This document shows, in pieces, positions 24,031 through 36,300 of a stretch of 64,000 nt of DNA. The notes below the pieces were generated by a model. It saw only the letters and a list, made by a program, of their open reading frames with translations. It was not told the origin of the DNA and ran no database searches. The stretch is taken from the NCBI GenBank assembly GCA_021464415.1, contig CM038465.1, positions 78,898,919 through 78,962,918 of the forward strand, in the 5' to 3' direction. A program made the translations under genes and the position numbers. The stretch's first letter is position 1; every line of letters starts with the position of its first letter. This DNA is from Lonicera japonica. Its lineage: Eukaryota > Streptophyta > Magnoliopsida > Dipsacales > Caprifoliaceae.

Positions 24031-25769
24031 ACTCTTTTAACTACTTTTGCTAAAATAAAATAATATTACTCTCTTAATTAAAGGGTGCATGTCATCATAT
24101 AACTAAACCGAATTCCTAGTAATATATATATATATATATATATATATTCTTGCAGTACATGAATTGAATTGTTGCGGAGGAGGATCGAGAATCTCACTCC
24201 TTTTTTAAATTTAACTATCTTTTTTAATAAAATTGTTGAATCTATTTAACTCTATTAGACAGGCTTTCATTAGACTTTAATGACTTTTTTATTATTAGAA
24301 CAAATAATAATAATAATAGTGTGAAGAGTATTTTTAAATTGTTTATTGTTAAAAATTATATAATTTTTATATTTTATACAAAACGACTTATTTTAAATCT
24401 TTTGATGTAATTATCAAGTCACATGAACAAATAGCTTAGAAAATAAAAAAAATAATTTTTAGATATAATTAAAGTGTTTAGTTCATCAAGTGAGCATCAT
24501 TAAGAAGATAGAAAAATGAATATATTTGGTAAAAAAAATCAATCAACTTATTTACAATACGAAATAAATATAACAATGTTATGTTTTTCATTGCTCTGTG
24601 ATGAAATTGAACCCAAGAAAACCGAAAAATCCCTTTTCTGGTGGAAAAAAATAATAAATTAATGGGGAAATTGAGGCCCATAGAAAAGGGCCAAGATCAG
24701 CCACTCGCTCAACGCCTCATCATCACTTTTTCACTTCAAACCACCTCTGTCTGTCTGTCTGTCTGTCTGTGATTATATTTTGTTGCCCATCCATCGATCA
24801 ATCGAACTCATTCATCTTCGCTTGTTGCTTTTCTCTCCGCTATCTAATTGTCACGCTGAAATACAAGACATTTTTTATATACATATATTTCTCAGTCTCC
24901 CAATTCTTCAAACCCACTCTCTACTCCACCTGGAATATCTCAATTTTCATTCTCAAGGTCTGTCTGGTTCGTATTTTTCCTCTGTCTGATTCTCAAGGCC
25001 TATATAAATAACAATATTTTCTTAATGGATTTACTTTCTTTCTTTCTTAAATGTAATTTTGCAGTTGTGTGAAACTTTCTTGTTTTTGCCTGTGATAAGT
25101 ATCATTGTATTGCTATTGAACCGTTCAATTATGGGTTTGACTTCATTTTACACCAACCGTAGGGAATTGAGGTTGAACATGCCATTTTATTTCTTCCCAT
25201 TACAGTGTAGTAGTAGTTGTTGGACATGAAAATTCCTCTGGATGGTTAAATTTGACGGAGGTAAATAAAGATTCTTGGCGTTTGGTAGTGGATGAGCTGC
25301 ACGGAACCTGAACCTCAAATGGCATAGTAATTATGAAATAAGAAGGAACAAAGTTTCAGATCAAATCCTCGGTTTGCACTCCCAAGTGCATACTGGAAGT
25401 ACTTGTTCCATTCATTTCTCTTCTACACGATTTTTAATGTTTTCTCTATTCAATCTGATTATCTTGTAGGGCTTCAATTCATATACCACATCATTGTTTT
25501 TATTTTGGCATATGATTTATCTTATGCTTATGAACATAATCAAATCTCTCTCTCTCTCACACATTGTTTTTCCCTTTGAATTTGATACTCAGGTCTCACT
25601 TCAGAAATGTAGACATTTCATATAAAGAGTTGCGAGTTCTATTAAACTCGAACTCTCGGGTTGCACACATTTGGCAGAATTCAGATATCCTCTGATTTGT
25701 ACTGATGCAGACATCTCTTCACTGCATCAGTTTTTGGCTGAACTTGAATAAGGGAAGAAGTGATAGCCA
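24031..25769. other. Promoter and leader region of the MRS2 gene
   Basis: Contains a TA run (24122-24147) and a CTGT tetranucleotide array (about 24745-24770) in what is probably the 5' leader of the plus-strand MRS2 gene. A leader intron is plausible (for example a TTTTGCAG acceptor at 25064). No other coding region supported. Confidence 0.45.
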
Positions 25770-28281
25770 ATGGCAGAATCAAGAGCTTCAGCTCCTCGAT
25801 CCAGTTTTGTTGAATCTGCCTCTTCTCGCAACTCTTCAAGGCTTAATTTGGATGGGCGAGGGGGTGTTAACTTTCAAGGGACCGGTTTCCCAGGTCTGAA
25901 GAAGAGAGGTGGAAGTCGTTCTTGGATAAAGATTGATCAGAGTGGAAACTCCAAGATTTTGGAGCTCGATAAGTACACTGTAATGAGGCATTGCTCTTTA
26001 CCAGCAAGAGATCTTCGTCTTTTGGATCCTCTCTTCATTTATCCTTCGACTATATTAGGCCGAGAGAAAGCTATTGTAGTTAGTCTTGAACAGATTAGAT
26101 GTATAATCACAGCTGATGAGGTTATCCTAATGAATTCTTTGGAAGGATGTGTAGTTCAGTACAACTTGGAATTATGCAAACGCCTCCAAACAAATAAAGA
26201 TCAATCTGGTAAATATTATGTGTACAACAACGTTCTAAAATTTTGCGTAAACATGTAACAGTGTGATATGCACCGTTCTCTTGAATATTCCTTTTGACAA
26301 GTTCTAGCAATTACTTCAGTTTTCACTTAAACACTGTGTGCTGGTTTGGTTCAGATGACCTACCTTTCGAGTTCAGGGCATTGGAGTTGGCTTTGGAAAT
26401 AACATGCATGTCCCTTGATTCTCAGGTATGCAGGCAAATGACTTGGTGGTCTAAGTGAAATATACGGTTGTTCCCATTGGTTTCATGTTCATTGTACTTG
26501 TGTGCCCCAATCAATTAGTACGATACTATGATCCACTTTGACAAGGCCCTTATAATTAGTACGATCCCTCACTTGAGCTAAAAGTAGCCCGCTGGGGGCA
26601 TCAGGATTCACCATCATGGTCAATTTGTCATGATCACCCGGGTCCGAGGCACTTATGGTTTTGGGGGGTTGCAGTTCTCCTCTATTCAAATGCGTCACGT
26701 AGAATGATCTTCTACCTAAAAAAGGAGGCACCGCCGATCCATCATCTTCCCCTTGAGCCCCAATTTACTGGTGGACGAAAAATTTATCTCCTGCTCCCCC
26801 TGACTCTCTAGGGCACCTGTCTTTCTACTCTTTCTTCCAAGATTCTTGAAGTGCATTTTAGTTTGAGCTACTTTCTTTATTTGAAGGATTATGATACGAA
26901 GACAAATTTATATTTGTAAAATTAGAATTGTAGCTATGCATCAGTCACCTGTTTACACTTCTGGTTAGCCTGATATCTCAAGGGTGCATTTGATTGTGCT
27001 TCTTTTCTAATGGAAAATGCACAAGAATCCATATTTTCTATCTTTAGTGATGTTTGATTGCATTTATTTTTTCCAATGAATCAATTTGGATGTTACAACT
27101 GGCTTTCACCTAATTTTGTCCCTTCTTATGGAATGTGAAAACATCCTCCCCGCTAAGATTTGTTTTTCTGGACAATTTTTCTGTGAATACAATTCTAAGA
27201 AATTTAATCCTTTTCCATGTACACCAATAAAATGCATCCCAAGTTTATGAACTTTCTTGACTTTTTTCAGGTGAAAGAATTGGAAATGGAAATATACCCA
27301 GTGCTCGATGAATTAACATCAGCTATAAGCACTCTTAATCTAGAACGTGCCCGTAGATTCAAAGGCCACCTCCTTGCCTTGACTCAGCGAGTACAAAAGG
27401 TAAATTGTAACCAAATACCCAACAACATTTTGGCTACCACTTACTTCCTCAATATTTAGCCTTTAGCTCAAATTTCCAGGTCTGCGATGAAATAGAACAC
27501 CTCATGGATGATGATGGAGACATGGCTGAGATGTACTTAACAGAGAAGAAACATAGAAATGAGGCGTACACTGACAGTGACCCATATGATCAAACCAATT
27601 CTTTGGGTGGGGCTAATGTGGGTTCAAAATCTGCACCAGTTTCACCTGCGGACTCGATCGGTGGAGTCCACAAACTGCAACGGGCTTTCAGCAATGTGAG
27701 TTCAAGCAAACATGGAAGCTCAATGGGTTCATCTATTGCTGGTGAAAACATCGATCAACTTGAAATGTTGCTCGAAGCATATTTTGTTTTCATCGACAAT
27801 ACTCTGAACAAGTTGTTGTCGGTAAGAGAGATTCAGTTTCTTTTAGAGACATTCATTTGGGATTTTTAGTTTGCCCTTAAAATTTCACTTATTTACATTG
27901 TGATGCAGCTTAAAGAATATATTGATGATACTGAGGATTTAATCAACATCAATCTTGTAAGGAACATGTATCTTTAGTTTCACCGCTTGCTTTTCTCAAC
28001 GCTGCACAACTAATTGAAAGAGAATTCATTGTGTTACTGAATTTGAACAGGGAAATGTTCAGAACCAGCTAATACAATATGAGCTGCTTTTGACATCAGC
28101 TACCTTTGTGGTTACTATATTTGCTGTGGTGACTGGTGTCTTTGGAATGAACTTTGAGGACTCGGTTTTTTATAATGCTTCCACATTCGACTGGGTTCTT
28201 ATTATAACAGGAGTATCATGTGGTGCGTTATACGCCTGTTTCTTGATTTATTTTAGGCACAAGAAAATTCTTCCTCTGTAG
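25770..28281 (+). CDS. Magnesium transporter, MRS2/MGT (CorA) family
   Basis: Six exons (25770-26208, 26355-26425, 27271-27399, 27480-27821, 27909-27956, 28051-28281) join in phase to give 419 residues. CorA/MRS2 proteins form pentameric Mg2+ channels in plant membranes. The long cytosolic N-terminal part carries the conserved SWIKIDQSGNS, LPARDLRLLDPLFIYPSTIL and LEQIRCIITADEVILMN blocks. A helical segment follows (MEIYPVLDELTSAISTLNLE). Two C-terminal transmembrane helices are at about 355-376 and 388-411, with the signature Gly-Met-Asn at 375-377 at the end of the first. The closest Arabidopsis relatives are the MRS2-1/-5/-10 group, judged by the N-terminal GLKKRG and the KSAPVSP region. 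Length and exon count are normal for the family. Target membrane cannot be assigned from sequence. Confidence 0.95.
26426..27270 (+). other. Second MRS2 intron with a compositionally distinct insert
   Basis: This 845-bp intron contains a roughly 390-bp block (about 26440-26830) that is richer in G and C than its surroundings and carries an 80-codon minus-strand open frame. The frame is not recognised. A degraded transposon fragment is the likeliest explanation. Confidence 0.4.
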
Positions 28282-28520
28282 ATTGTATAAGCAGATTTAT
28301 TTCCATTCAAATTGAACGCTTTTGACTCTTATAAAAGCAATTTATCATGAGTTTTTTTCTCAGATTATTTTTTCTTGCATGTGGCGATTGGCAAGAACAA
28401 GTTGTATGATGGATACTTAGCTGTTCCCTCAGATTCTCCACTCCATCGGTGTATTTGATGTGAATATCTTGATTGATGTTTGATTGTGTTGATTTTTCGA
28501 TGTATCCATTTTCATGGTGC

Positions 28521-28993
28521 TAGGGCTAGTACCGGTTCGGTTCTTGTCCTAAATGATAAGAACCGGAACCGAGAACCGAAAATTAAAAACGGTTCGGTTT
28601 TGAGCATTTTTGTTCAAGAACCGAAAGTGGAACCGAACCGGTTCTTCGGGGAACCGTTAGAACCGTTAATAATCGTAGGAACCGGCCAAAAACGGTTCTA
28701 ACGGTTCTTTAGGGAACCGATGGAACTGTTAGAACCGCTAAAACCCTTAAAATTGGTGGAAAACCGGTCTAACGGTTATTCGGGGAATCGTTAAAACCAT
28801 TAGAACCGTTAAAACGGTTCCTAACGGTTCCTTTAATTAAATTGATCATGGAACCGAGAACCAAACCGTTAATAACCATTAAGAACCGAACCGTTAAAAA
28901 TATCCACTTTAATAATAATAACCGAACCGAACCGGTTTTTTTTCGATTTTTTCGGATCGGTTTTCGGTTTTTCGGTTTATTATCCCAGCCCTA
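28521..28993. mobile_element. hAT-type non-autonomous element rich in AACCG/CGGTT
   Basis: The 473-bp element starts TAGGGCTAG and ends, on the reverse strand, TAGGGCTGG. The octamer CATGGTGC at 28513-28520 recurs as CATGGTGT at 28994-29001, fitting an 8-bp hAT duplication with one substitution. The interior is a dense run of GGTTC, AACCG and GAACC words on both strands. It lies 240 bp downstream of the MRS2 stop codon. Confidence 0.8.
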
Positions 28994-29001
28994 CATGGTG
29001 T

Positions 29002-29405
29002 AGCTTTTTTTGGCATGAGTTTCTTCCTTTCTTTAACCCAAAAGCCATATTTCATTTTGAAAATCCGCTATTTGACCTTTCCAACTTTAACCAAAAAAAA
29101 TAAAAAATTAGTTTCAACGAGGTCTAAAACAAAACTTAATTATCTATCTTCGGATTTGATTCATTGTTTGGGAAAATAGACTCCTGATTTGAGTTGTCCC
29201 AAAAAGGAAAACTTATAGATATAACAGTTACTAGTTGCAGCAGAATGTATAGTCACCAATCCTTTGCAAAACTGGTTCTAAATAAACAATAGTTCCCCCA
29301 ATCCTACACTCAAAACCAGAAGATTTCAGATTAATTTCATACAAATAAAAACTCCCTAAAGAAAAATGCCGTAAATATGAGGAATAAGCTTTATTATATT
29401 CCACT
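29002..29405. other. Spacer between MRS2 and GUB_WAK genes
   Basis: No gene seen. Contains the probable 3' region of the minus-strand GUB_WAK gene. Confidence 0.5.
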
Positions 29406-30790
29406 TCAAAGGACTAGCAGCATCCATGCGAGCAATAATCCTGGGAAAAATGCCAAGTACCAGAAGATAAAAGTATTATCAGTTCGAAAAAGGTAAAACT
29501 CAAAACACACCATACTAATGAATATATATTATAGATCGCTCTCTGAGATTAATATAATCTTATGTTTCCTTAAGTCAACTTTTCTTTTTTGCTGGAAATG
29601 TTGAGTGAGTATAAACTCATTTATTAGGGGGAACAAGTAAAAAAAGTAACCTAAAAGCAGGAGAAAGTAATCAACTCTTTTAAGAGAAAGAAGACTTTAG
29701 TTTCAAAAGGCAATGAACAAAAAGTAAAAGAACAACAGTAAGGCATTGCCTTTGATGTTACCTCCTACAATCATCATCATGGTTTGAATTTTGGGCTCCC
29801 GTGTCCCACTCCAAGCATATCCTGAAATCACAACCAAGAACTAGTAAGACAAGGAGTGGAAAGAAAAGGCAAAGGGGAAAAAAAAAAAAAAGTTCAGCAT
29901 GTGACAAAAGGTTACAAAAATTTAATACAAGTATTGTAACTTCAGTTGTCTCTCTTATCTTTCTAACCTCTCCCTAAGCAATTGGTAGTTGTGTTCATTC
30001 CATTGCGACAAATGCAAGCAAAAGACTCGTCTGAGGCGGCAAACCCGCACAATCCCCCGCTGGATTCACAATTCTTACAACTCTCACTATAATACGAGTC
30101 ATTGTACAACAAAGAAATCCCAAATTCCCATTTCATCGGGTCCCCCTCGTCTCCCCCAAACCCGTGTATCGAGGTATAAGAGGAGCATTGGAGCTTAGGA
30201 AGATCCAACCCATAACCCGAACCACCAAGGGCGATGGGTGGATCATAAACACAACAGGTAGAAATTGGAGCATTTGGTTCCAACCCGATTCCCGTCACCC
30301 CTTTACAAGAATACAAACCTCTGCAGACATGCAATCCTGAACCAGTATCGCATAAATCCTCGTTTGGATCAAAAACCGGAGACGTGGTGGAGCAGCCAAG
30401 CAAAACGAAGATATTCTCTGCAGCTACGTTGAACGGGCTGGTACGGTCTAAGCTGAAGCTACCAGAATTTTGCATTGAACTACAAGTGGACATGAAGGGG
30501 TCAGTGAGAATAACAGTGGCGCTAGTGTAGTCTATATTGGATATAGTGTAAATTCCGGTTCTTGTAGAGAATTGGAGAGTCCCTGAAGAAGTGCATTTTA
30601 TGTATCTAGTGAAGTCGGGATGGCCACAGCCAAATCCTGAACCGAAGGGGAACTTTATGGGGATAGTGCCGCAAGTGTTGTGGCATGTGGCATTGACGGG
30701 AAGAATGTGGGGAACGGCAATGAGGGGATGGATTAGAGAGAGAAAGAGGAGATTGTTTATGAGTAGTGATGGAGTTGTTTTGGGTGACAT
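29406..30790 (-). CDS. Wall-associated receptor kinase galacturonan-binding (GUB_WAK) protein without kinase
   Basis: Three exons, 30790-29968, 29821-29762 and 29440-29406, join in phase to give 305 residues. The first exon has a signal peptide (about 1-25) and the GUB_WAK pattern: CHNTCGTIPIKFPFG, then GCGHPDF, and a later cysteine-rich C-terminal block ending in CENC-like, CGF and CICRNGMNTTTNC. Without splicing it would stop 7 bases past the donor, after Arg-Gly. The two short exons add GYAWSGT-type sequence and a hydrophobic tail LLLAWMLLVL. A tail like this fits a membrane or GPI anchor, as in other kinase-less GUB_WAK proteins. The domain is thought to bind pectin or oligogalacturonides at the cell wall. 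No kinase is encoded nearby. Confidence 0.85.
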
Positions 30791-31502
30791 TGAGGAAGGG
30801 GTTGGAACAGAGACTGCTAGGGGTAATATGCGAAGAGATGGTACTAGGGAGAGTGTTTACTTGAGGAGAAGATATTTGAAAAAGTTGGAGGGGGAAGTAT
30901 TCTTTTCGGTGGAGGTGATTATTTTCAACTTTCCCCTAAAAAGTAGAGCTGAGCTTGAGCCTGAGCCTGTCTAAATCATGGGTTCTAGCTAAAAAGCAGT
31001 GTCATATTTCATCAGGATTCAATCAACACGAGAAAATAAACTTAATTTCCTCTTTCTCTTATTTATTCTTTTCCCCATAATTGAGAACCTTAATTTGGTT
31101 TCCGACTTAATTTCACAGCTTGTTTGATGAAATATATATATATATATACTAGTAAAGATAGACTAGTACAAAATGGTGGAACCAACTTATCATAAGTGAA
31201 GCTTCATTAAGCAATATTTGCTTTCAAGTCTTTTTAGTGCATAATAATAAAATCCAAGAAAACTGAAACTCAAATCATCACCCCCGATTTTGTCTCGAAC
31301 CCAATATCAGCATCTGTCACGATTCAACATTATGACAACAACAGCAACACTCTAATGCAGTATTACAAGTTCAGCTAGCAATTCTCTCTCTAAAAAAATT
31401 AATTTAAAAAACTTGCGAGAAAACCATCAATTTTCATAGCCACTACATATATGAAGGCCACAAAATACCTATTCCTGAACATATATTTGACCAAAGGAAA
31501 GG

Positions 31503-31507
<5 letters not shown>
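30791..31507. other. Upstream region of the GUB_WAK gene
   Basis: No additional gene seen. Short plus-strand frames antisense to the GUB_WAK gene are not supported. A TA run lies at 31136-31147. Confidence 0.45.
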
Positions 31508-31533
<26 letters not shown>

Positions 31534-31535
31534 GG
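31508..31535 (+). repeat. 28-base poly-G tract
   Basis: An uninterrupted run of 28 G residues, followed at once by CTAGAGCGTGT. Such a run can form a G-quadruplex and is prone to length change, so its length may also reflect a sequencing or assembly artefact. Confidence 0.85.
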
Positions 31536-31996
31536 CTAGAGCGTGTAGGCACTTTTCAATGAATTGAAAAGGTTTTCAACACAACACTCCCATCTCTCAA
31601 TCAACAATTTTGGGATTTCATCGGGCAAAGAAAACGAGAAAAGCCCTCTTGAGGTTGTGAGTGTCAATCTTTTCTATTCTTTTAAATTATTCACCTTATT
31701 CTAAATTTAACTCTAATATGTTAATAAAATATTAAATCACATCCATTTCATTTTTTTTTTTTTTTCTATTCAAACAAGATTTATTTTCATTTTATTCTTT
31801 TCCATCCTTGGATATTCAAATAACAATAAAATTAAACCTATTACTTTTCATTTTGAAGCCCTCCTAACTAACGATTTCATTTCTATCCCTCTCCTTCAAT
31901 TCAAACGGATTGTTCGGCTTGAGAGTTTTGCCCGGATATCTAAGAGACTGTTTTCAATAAGATTGAAATATTTTAGGGAGATTTATACAAACATCA

Positions 31997-32070
31997 GCTG
32001 GAATAGCTCAGTTGGCTAGAGCGTGTGGCTGTTAACCACAAGGTCGGAGGTTCAAGCCCTCCTTCTAGCG
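31997..32070 (+). tRNA. tRNA-Asn (GTT)
   Basis: A 74-nt cloverleaf, GCTGGAATAGCTCAGTTGGC through to CCTTCTAGCG. The anticodon GTT is at 32031-32033 in loop CTGTTAA. Acceptor strands GCTGGAA and TTCTAGC pair (one G-T), and box A and box B (GGTTCAAGCCC) are standard. A T-run just after the gene (about 32076-32081) can act as the Pol III terminator. No intron. It matches plant nuclear tRNA-Asn closely and appears functional. Confidence 0.95.
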
Positions 32071-33337
32071 AGTAAATTTTTTGTCCCATATAGCAACACA
32101 ATGCCCCTCGCTACTTGTGAATTCTCAAGATTTTTGACCCCAAATGGTAAACAATCACCTTCTTTTCTAAGAAAATATTTGTTACAGTCGAATTAATGGT
32201 GAAGTAGTATATTCTCACTCTTTTTTTCCCGAGAAAATGTTTGCCATAGTCGACTAAAGAAAGGTGAAATATTCAATTGGTGAACCATGGGTAAGATTAC
32301 ACCTAGATGAAGGGTCTAGATAATTACATTAAAAGGTATTAGCATGATCATGGGAACTACTAATTTCATCATTTTGTTAATTATCATTCAATATATTGTA
32401 CAAATAACATTGTACCACGTTATTTGTACAATATATTATCCCCATCTTTTCTTAAATACTCGAAACCCTATCTTTTCCAAGATACTCAGAAAATATTGCC
32501 TCACTCTTAAACTAAGAGAAGAATGGGTTCAAATAATAAAACAAGAAAATGTATGACATGGCTTTGGTTAATGTGATTTTTTTTTTTTTTTTGCAAACTT
32601 GGACTTAAATATTTCTTAGTTTTAAAAGAACACAGTTTTAATTTGGCGACTTCCAAGATATGATTATCATGTCATACAAAAGGAATTACCGAAACAAAAT
32701 TTAGATACCCCTACTGACTTTTCCCGGTGCCCAGATTCAAAATTCCCTTGAAAAATGCCAAAAAAATGACTTCAATCTGCTCTTAATTTTTAAACCAAAA
32801 CCATGTATTTGAGATAGCATGGTATAAAACTAACAAGCTTGAACTTGAGCCTGAGTTTATTTTAGTTTAGATGGATTCAGATCATTTATACTTGATAGAT
32901 TAACCTGTTCAATACACTTGAGCAATGGGCGCCATTACATGGCAAATTAATCTAGACAACAGAAACACGGCTATACATGAACACTACTTAGCTGGGATTT
33001 GAGCAAATTTTGAAAATGTAATCAAAACGTGACCAAACATCCCTACTTTCCTTTTGTATGATATCTCAAATATAAGGGCAATTCAAATGACATTCACAAT
33101 GACAGTAACCATAGAAAACCAAAAATTACCCTCCGAAATGAAGAAAGAAAACCAGAATAATATGGTAATGATGCCTCAGACAAAACATAGAAGTACTGTA
33201 TTTTCCTCTCCTCCCTGTAACTGCAACAAAACTTTTGGTAACATGCAACAAAAAATATAGTATAGAGGTTCAAGACATTCTTGTTAATTGTATAAATATT
33301 ATTTCTTCATGACACGTGGACAAACTGATATTATGAC
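32071..33337. other. Spacer between tRNA-Asn and the Erlin-like gene
   Basis: No gene seen. Contains a T run near 32578-32592 and the probable 3' untranslated region of the minus-strand Erlin-like gene. Confidence 0.5.
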
Positions 33338-36300
33338 CTATGCTTCCACATTCCCCTTGCTGGCCACATCTTGCAAAAAGTTTCCGAGTAGTCTCTGATC
33401 AAATAGCATATTGGGTACCTGCAAAACAACTCTCGCCAAGTCTTATGTATATAGATGTGTAGAGAGCAAGAGAGAGATTGTGCAGAGAGAGAATTAGTCT
33501 AACCTTGTCTCCAAAAAAGATTTTGGAGTTGTTAGTAATTGCTTCAATAAACTTGAGTTCCAGATATTGGGGAGTAAGCATCAACTTGTTTGCTTCAGCT
33601 TCTTTCATTGTTCTGAAGATGAAAGACATGGCAATTTCATTGATTTCCCACCTAATGTGAACACGGAGAGATCCCACTCTTCTGTAATAATATACATATT
33701 AACAGAGAGAAAGAGAAGAAAATCACCGGTAGAAATCAGCATCAGCCAGGCTTCTTTCTCGAGCCATGTACATCAGATTTGAAATTTCCTCTTCCCTCCT
33801 TGCACTATCTTTCTCCATCAACTTTTGTTCCATCTTGATCTTGCTAACATGAGCATTCTTCTCGGCTTCACTGATAGCTATCTTCTTATGCGTTTCTGCC
33901 TCTTTCTCAGCCACTCTCTGTTTCTCCACTGCAATCAAGACCTACATACACATATCCATCACCCAGTGTAAATTTTATGCGGAAGAAGAGCCCCACTGCA
34001 ATCAAGTGCGGAAAGAGCTCCACTGCAATCAAGACCTACATACACTTATCCATCACCCACTGTAAATTTTATGCGGAAGAAGAAGGTACCTTAGTTCGTT
34101 CTTCTTCCATCTGTTCAAAGTTCCGCCTTATACTCTCAGGGATATTAGGTTTGGTAACACGGACGCTGATAATTTCAATACCTGGAGCATAACGTGTGCA
34201 ATCAGCCTGAAGAGCATCTTTCATTTTTTCATCAATCTGAAAATTTAGAAGGTACCGTTTTATGTCAAAACAAGCATCGATCACTAAAAATGTGAAGGAA
34301 AGGGTAAAAAAAGTGCACTGTAAATACAAATCGTTTTAGCCATGAAATCAGTGGTCACGCATTTCACAATGACGTACACAAAATACATCTGCAGATAACC
34401 ATGGAGCAGTAAAAAGAGGAACTAAGAAGCAAAAGATAGTTAAATCCTGTGGCATATCAACAATACACAGAACTACGAACTATAACTGTTCCCTCCACCA
34501 ACAGATCGCTACAAAAAATTGAGCTTTCGTGACAATAATATCCTTCAATTCCAAGAGTTTGCCAAATTAAAAAACACAGTGTTCTGAGACCTTCAGAGTG
34601 ATAATGTACAGTCATCTACCACTTCAAACTACAATTAGCTTAGTTTAGCTTCTTACCTGATCAAACATGTCGATGTAAACTTGCTGAAGGGAGTGAACGC
34701 TGCAAAATTGATTGATCTCATGATGAATTTTGTCATATATCCATGTGTTGTCATACTGCACACCATAGTTTAGCAGTGTTTCATAAACATGGTCCTTGTG
34801 AAGGCGGTTAACAACCTGAAGGCATAAGAATCAATACATGTAAATTAGAGCAAAGAAAATTTTGAACACACACTCACGATGTCTAATGAATCCAGCTAGA
34901 CCTCAAAGGCCTTTACCTCTATCTTCTCAAAATTGATCATAACACCCCCTTTTGTCCCACATGGAATATCCCTCACCTGCATTTTACATGAACTGTTCAC
35001 AATAATTTCATCTTACTTTTGTAATGAAGAAGGCAGTCTTTCTCTTCAAAACTTGGATATTAAGCAAGAGGGAGTAATAAAACATACCAAATCTGTCTGA
35101 AGGGTCACTTGGATTGGCTCAAAATGGGTTATCAATGGCATTTTCAGATGAAAACCTAAAAATCCCCTAAGGACATCAGTAGATGACCCATAAAATCTGA
35201 AATAACAAGCAGGCAGCAAACAAGCACTATACAGGCAATTATAAAATGCAGGTTGCATGGTGGACAAAGAAACATAATCCAACCTGGATACGTAATTGTC
35301 TTCAGAAGAGCACCTCCTCTCCAATAAACCCCAACATGACCTTCTGGAACTTGGTGTACAACTGATAAGCTATTCTTTAAGGTTGACGAAGATGGAACCA
35401 AAACCTGTAATATATATTGGCAGTGCCGTGAATTTGGTCAAGTAAATATGTCACATCCATACTTCTACTCATACATACTTCTACTTATACAATCTTACAA
35501 TTTGATTACAAAATGCGAACCTTAAAATCATATAATGACCAAGTCCAAGACGACCACTCCTAATTTTATATAAAAACCTACTCTATAGTCTCTTGACTCT
35601 ATTCAGAATCATGATTTGACTAGTAGCTTCGAGAAAGTAGAACGCAGAGACAGTAAAAGAATCAGAGTTTCCAAAACATTAAAGAACAAAACATTTTAGC
35701 AAGAATAGTACTAGGTGTCACTATGTCCTTGTTCGTTTGCTTTAGAAGAACAAAAAAAGGAAGGCAACCACATTATTAAACAAACTCAACAAAAAAACTT
35801 GCCAAAACCAAATAATTTATATGTTGAAAAACAAACCACCATATGTTTGCTCAGAAAAGCTAACGCACAATTAAAGACGCAATCCTTCAACTACAAGTTA
35901 GGCACGGTGAGATTGAATCAAAGTTCACAAAGTAATCTATAGTGAATAGTAACTACAGTTTGAGTTGCACAACTACTCCCTGATGGGTCTTAGCTGAGAT
36001 TTTATTTTTTTTAACTTTTCTAATAGGTAGTATCGAGCCAAGTTCAAGAACCACTAATCAAACTGCAGTTTCAACAACAAAACAATTATATTTTCATGAA
36101 TAGCAAATAACAATACAAACCATCAGAAGCCAAATCAGACAAGTGTTTAAGCAGAACTTAATTAAACTATTCTCAATCGAACACAACTCAAGGGATCAAA
36201 TATTTCCATTTTCTGTGATGTTTCTGTAGAAAATTAAAAGAGAGAATAAATTGTTCTTGATGTTATATATTTTGTGTGTTGTTTACAATGGCAAATGCCC

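Noticed and set aside
30591..30974. 127-codon plus-strand frame antisense to the GUB_WAK gene
   Set aside because: It is the shadow of the coding exon on the other strand plus spacer; no family match.
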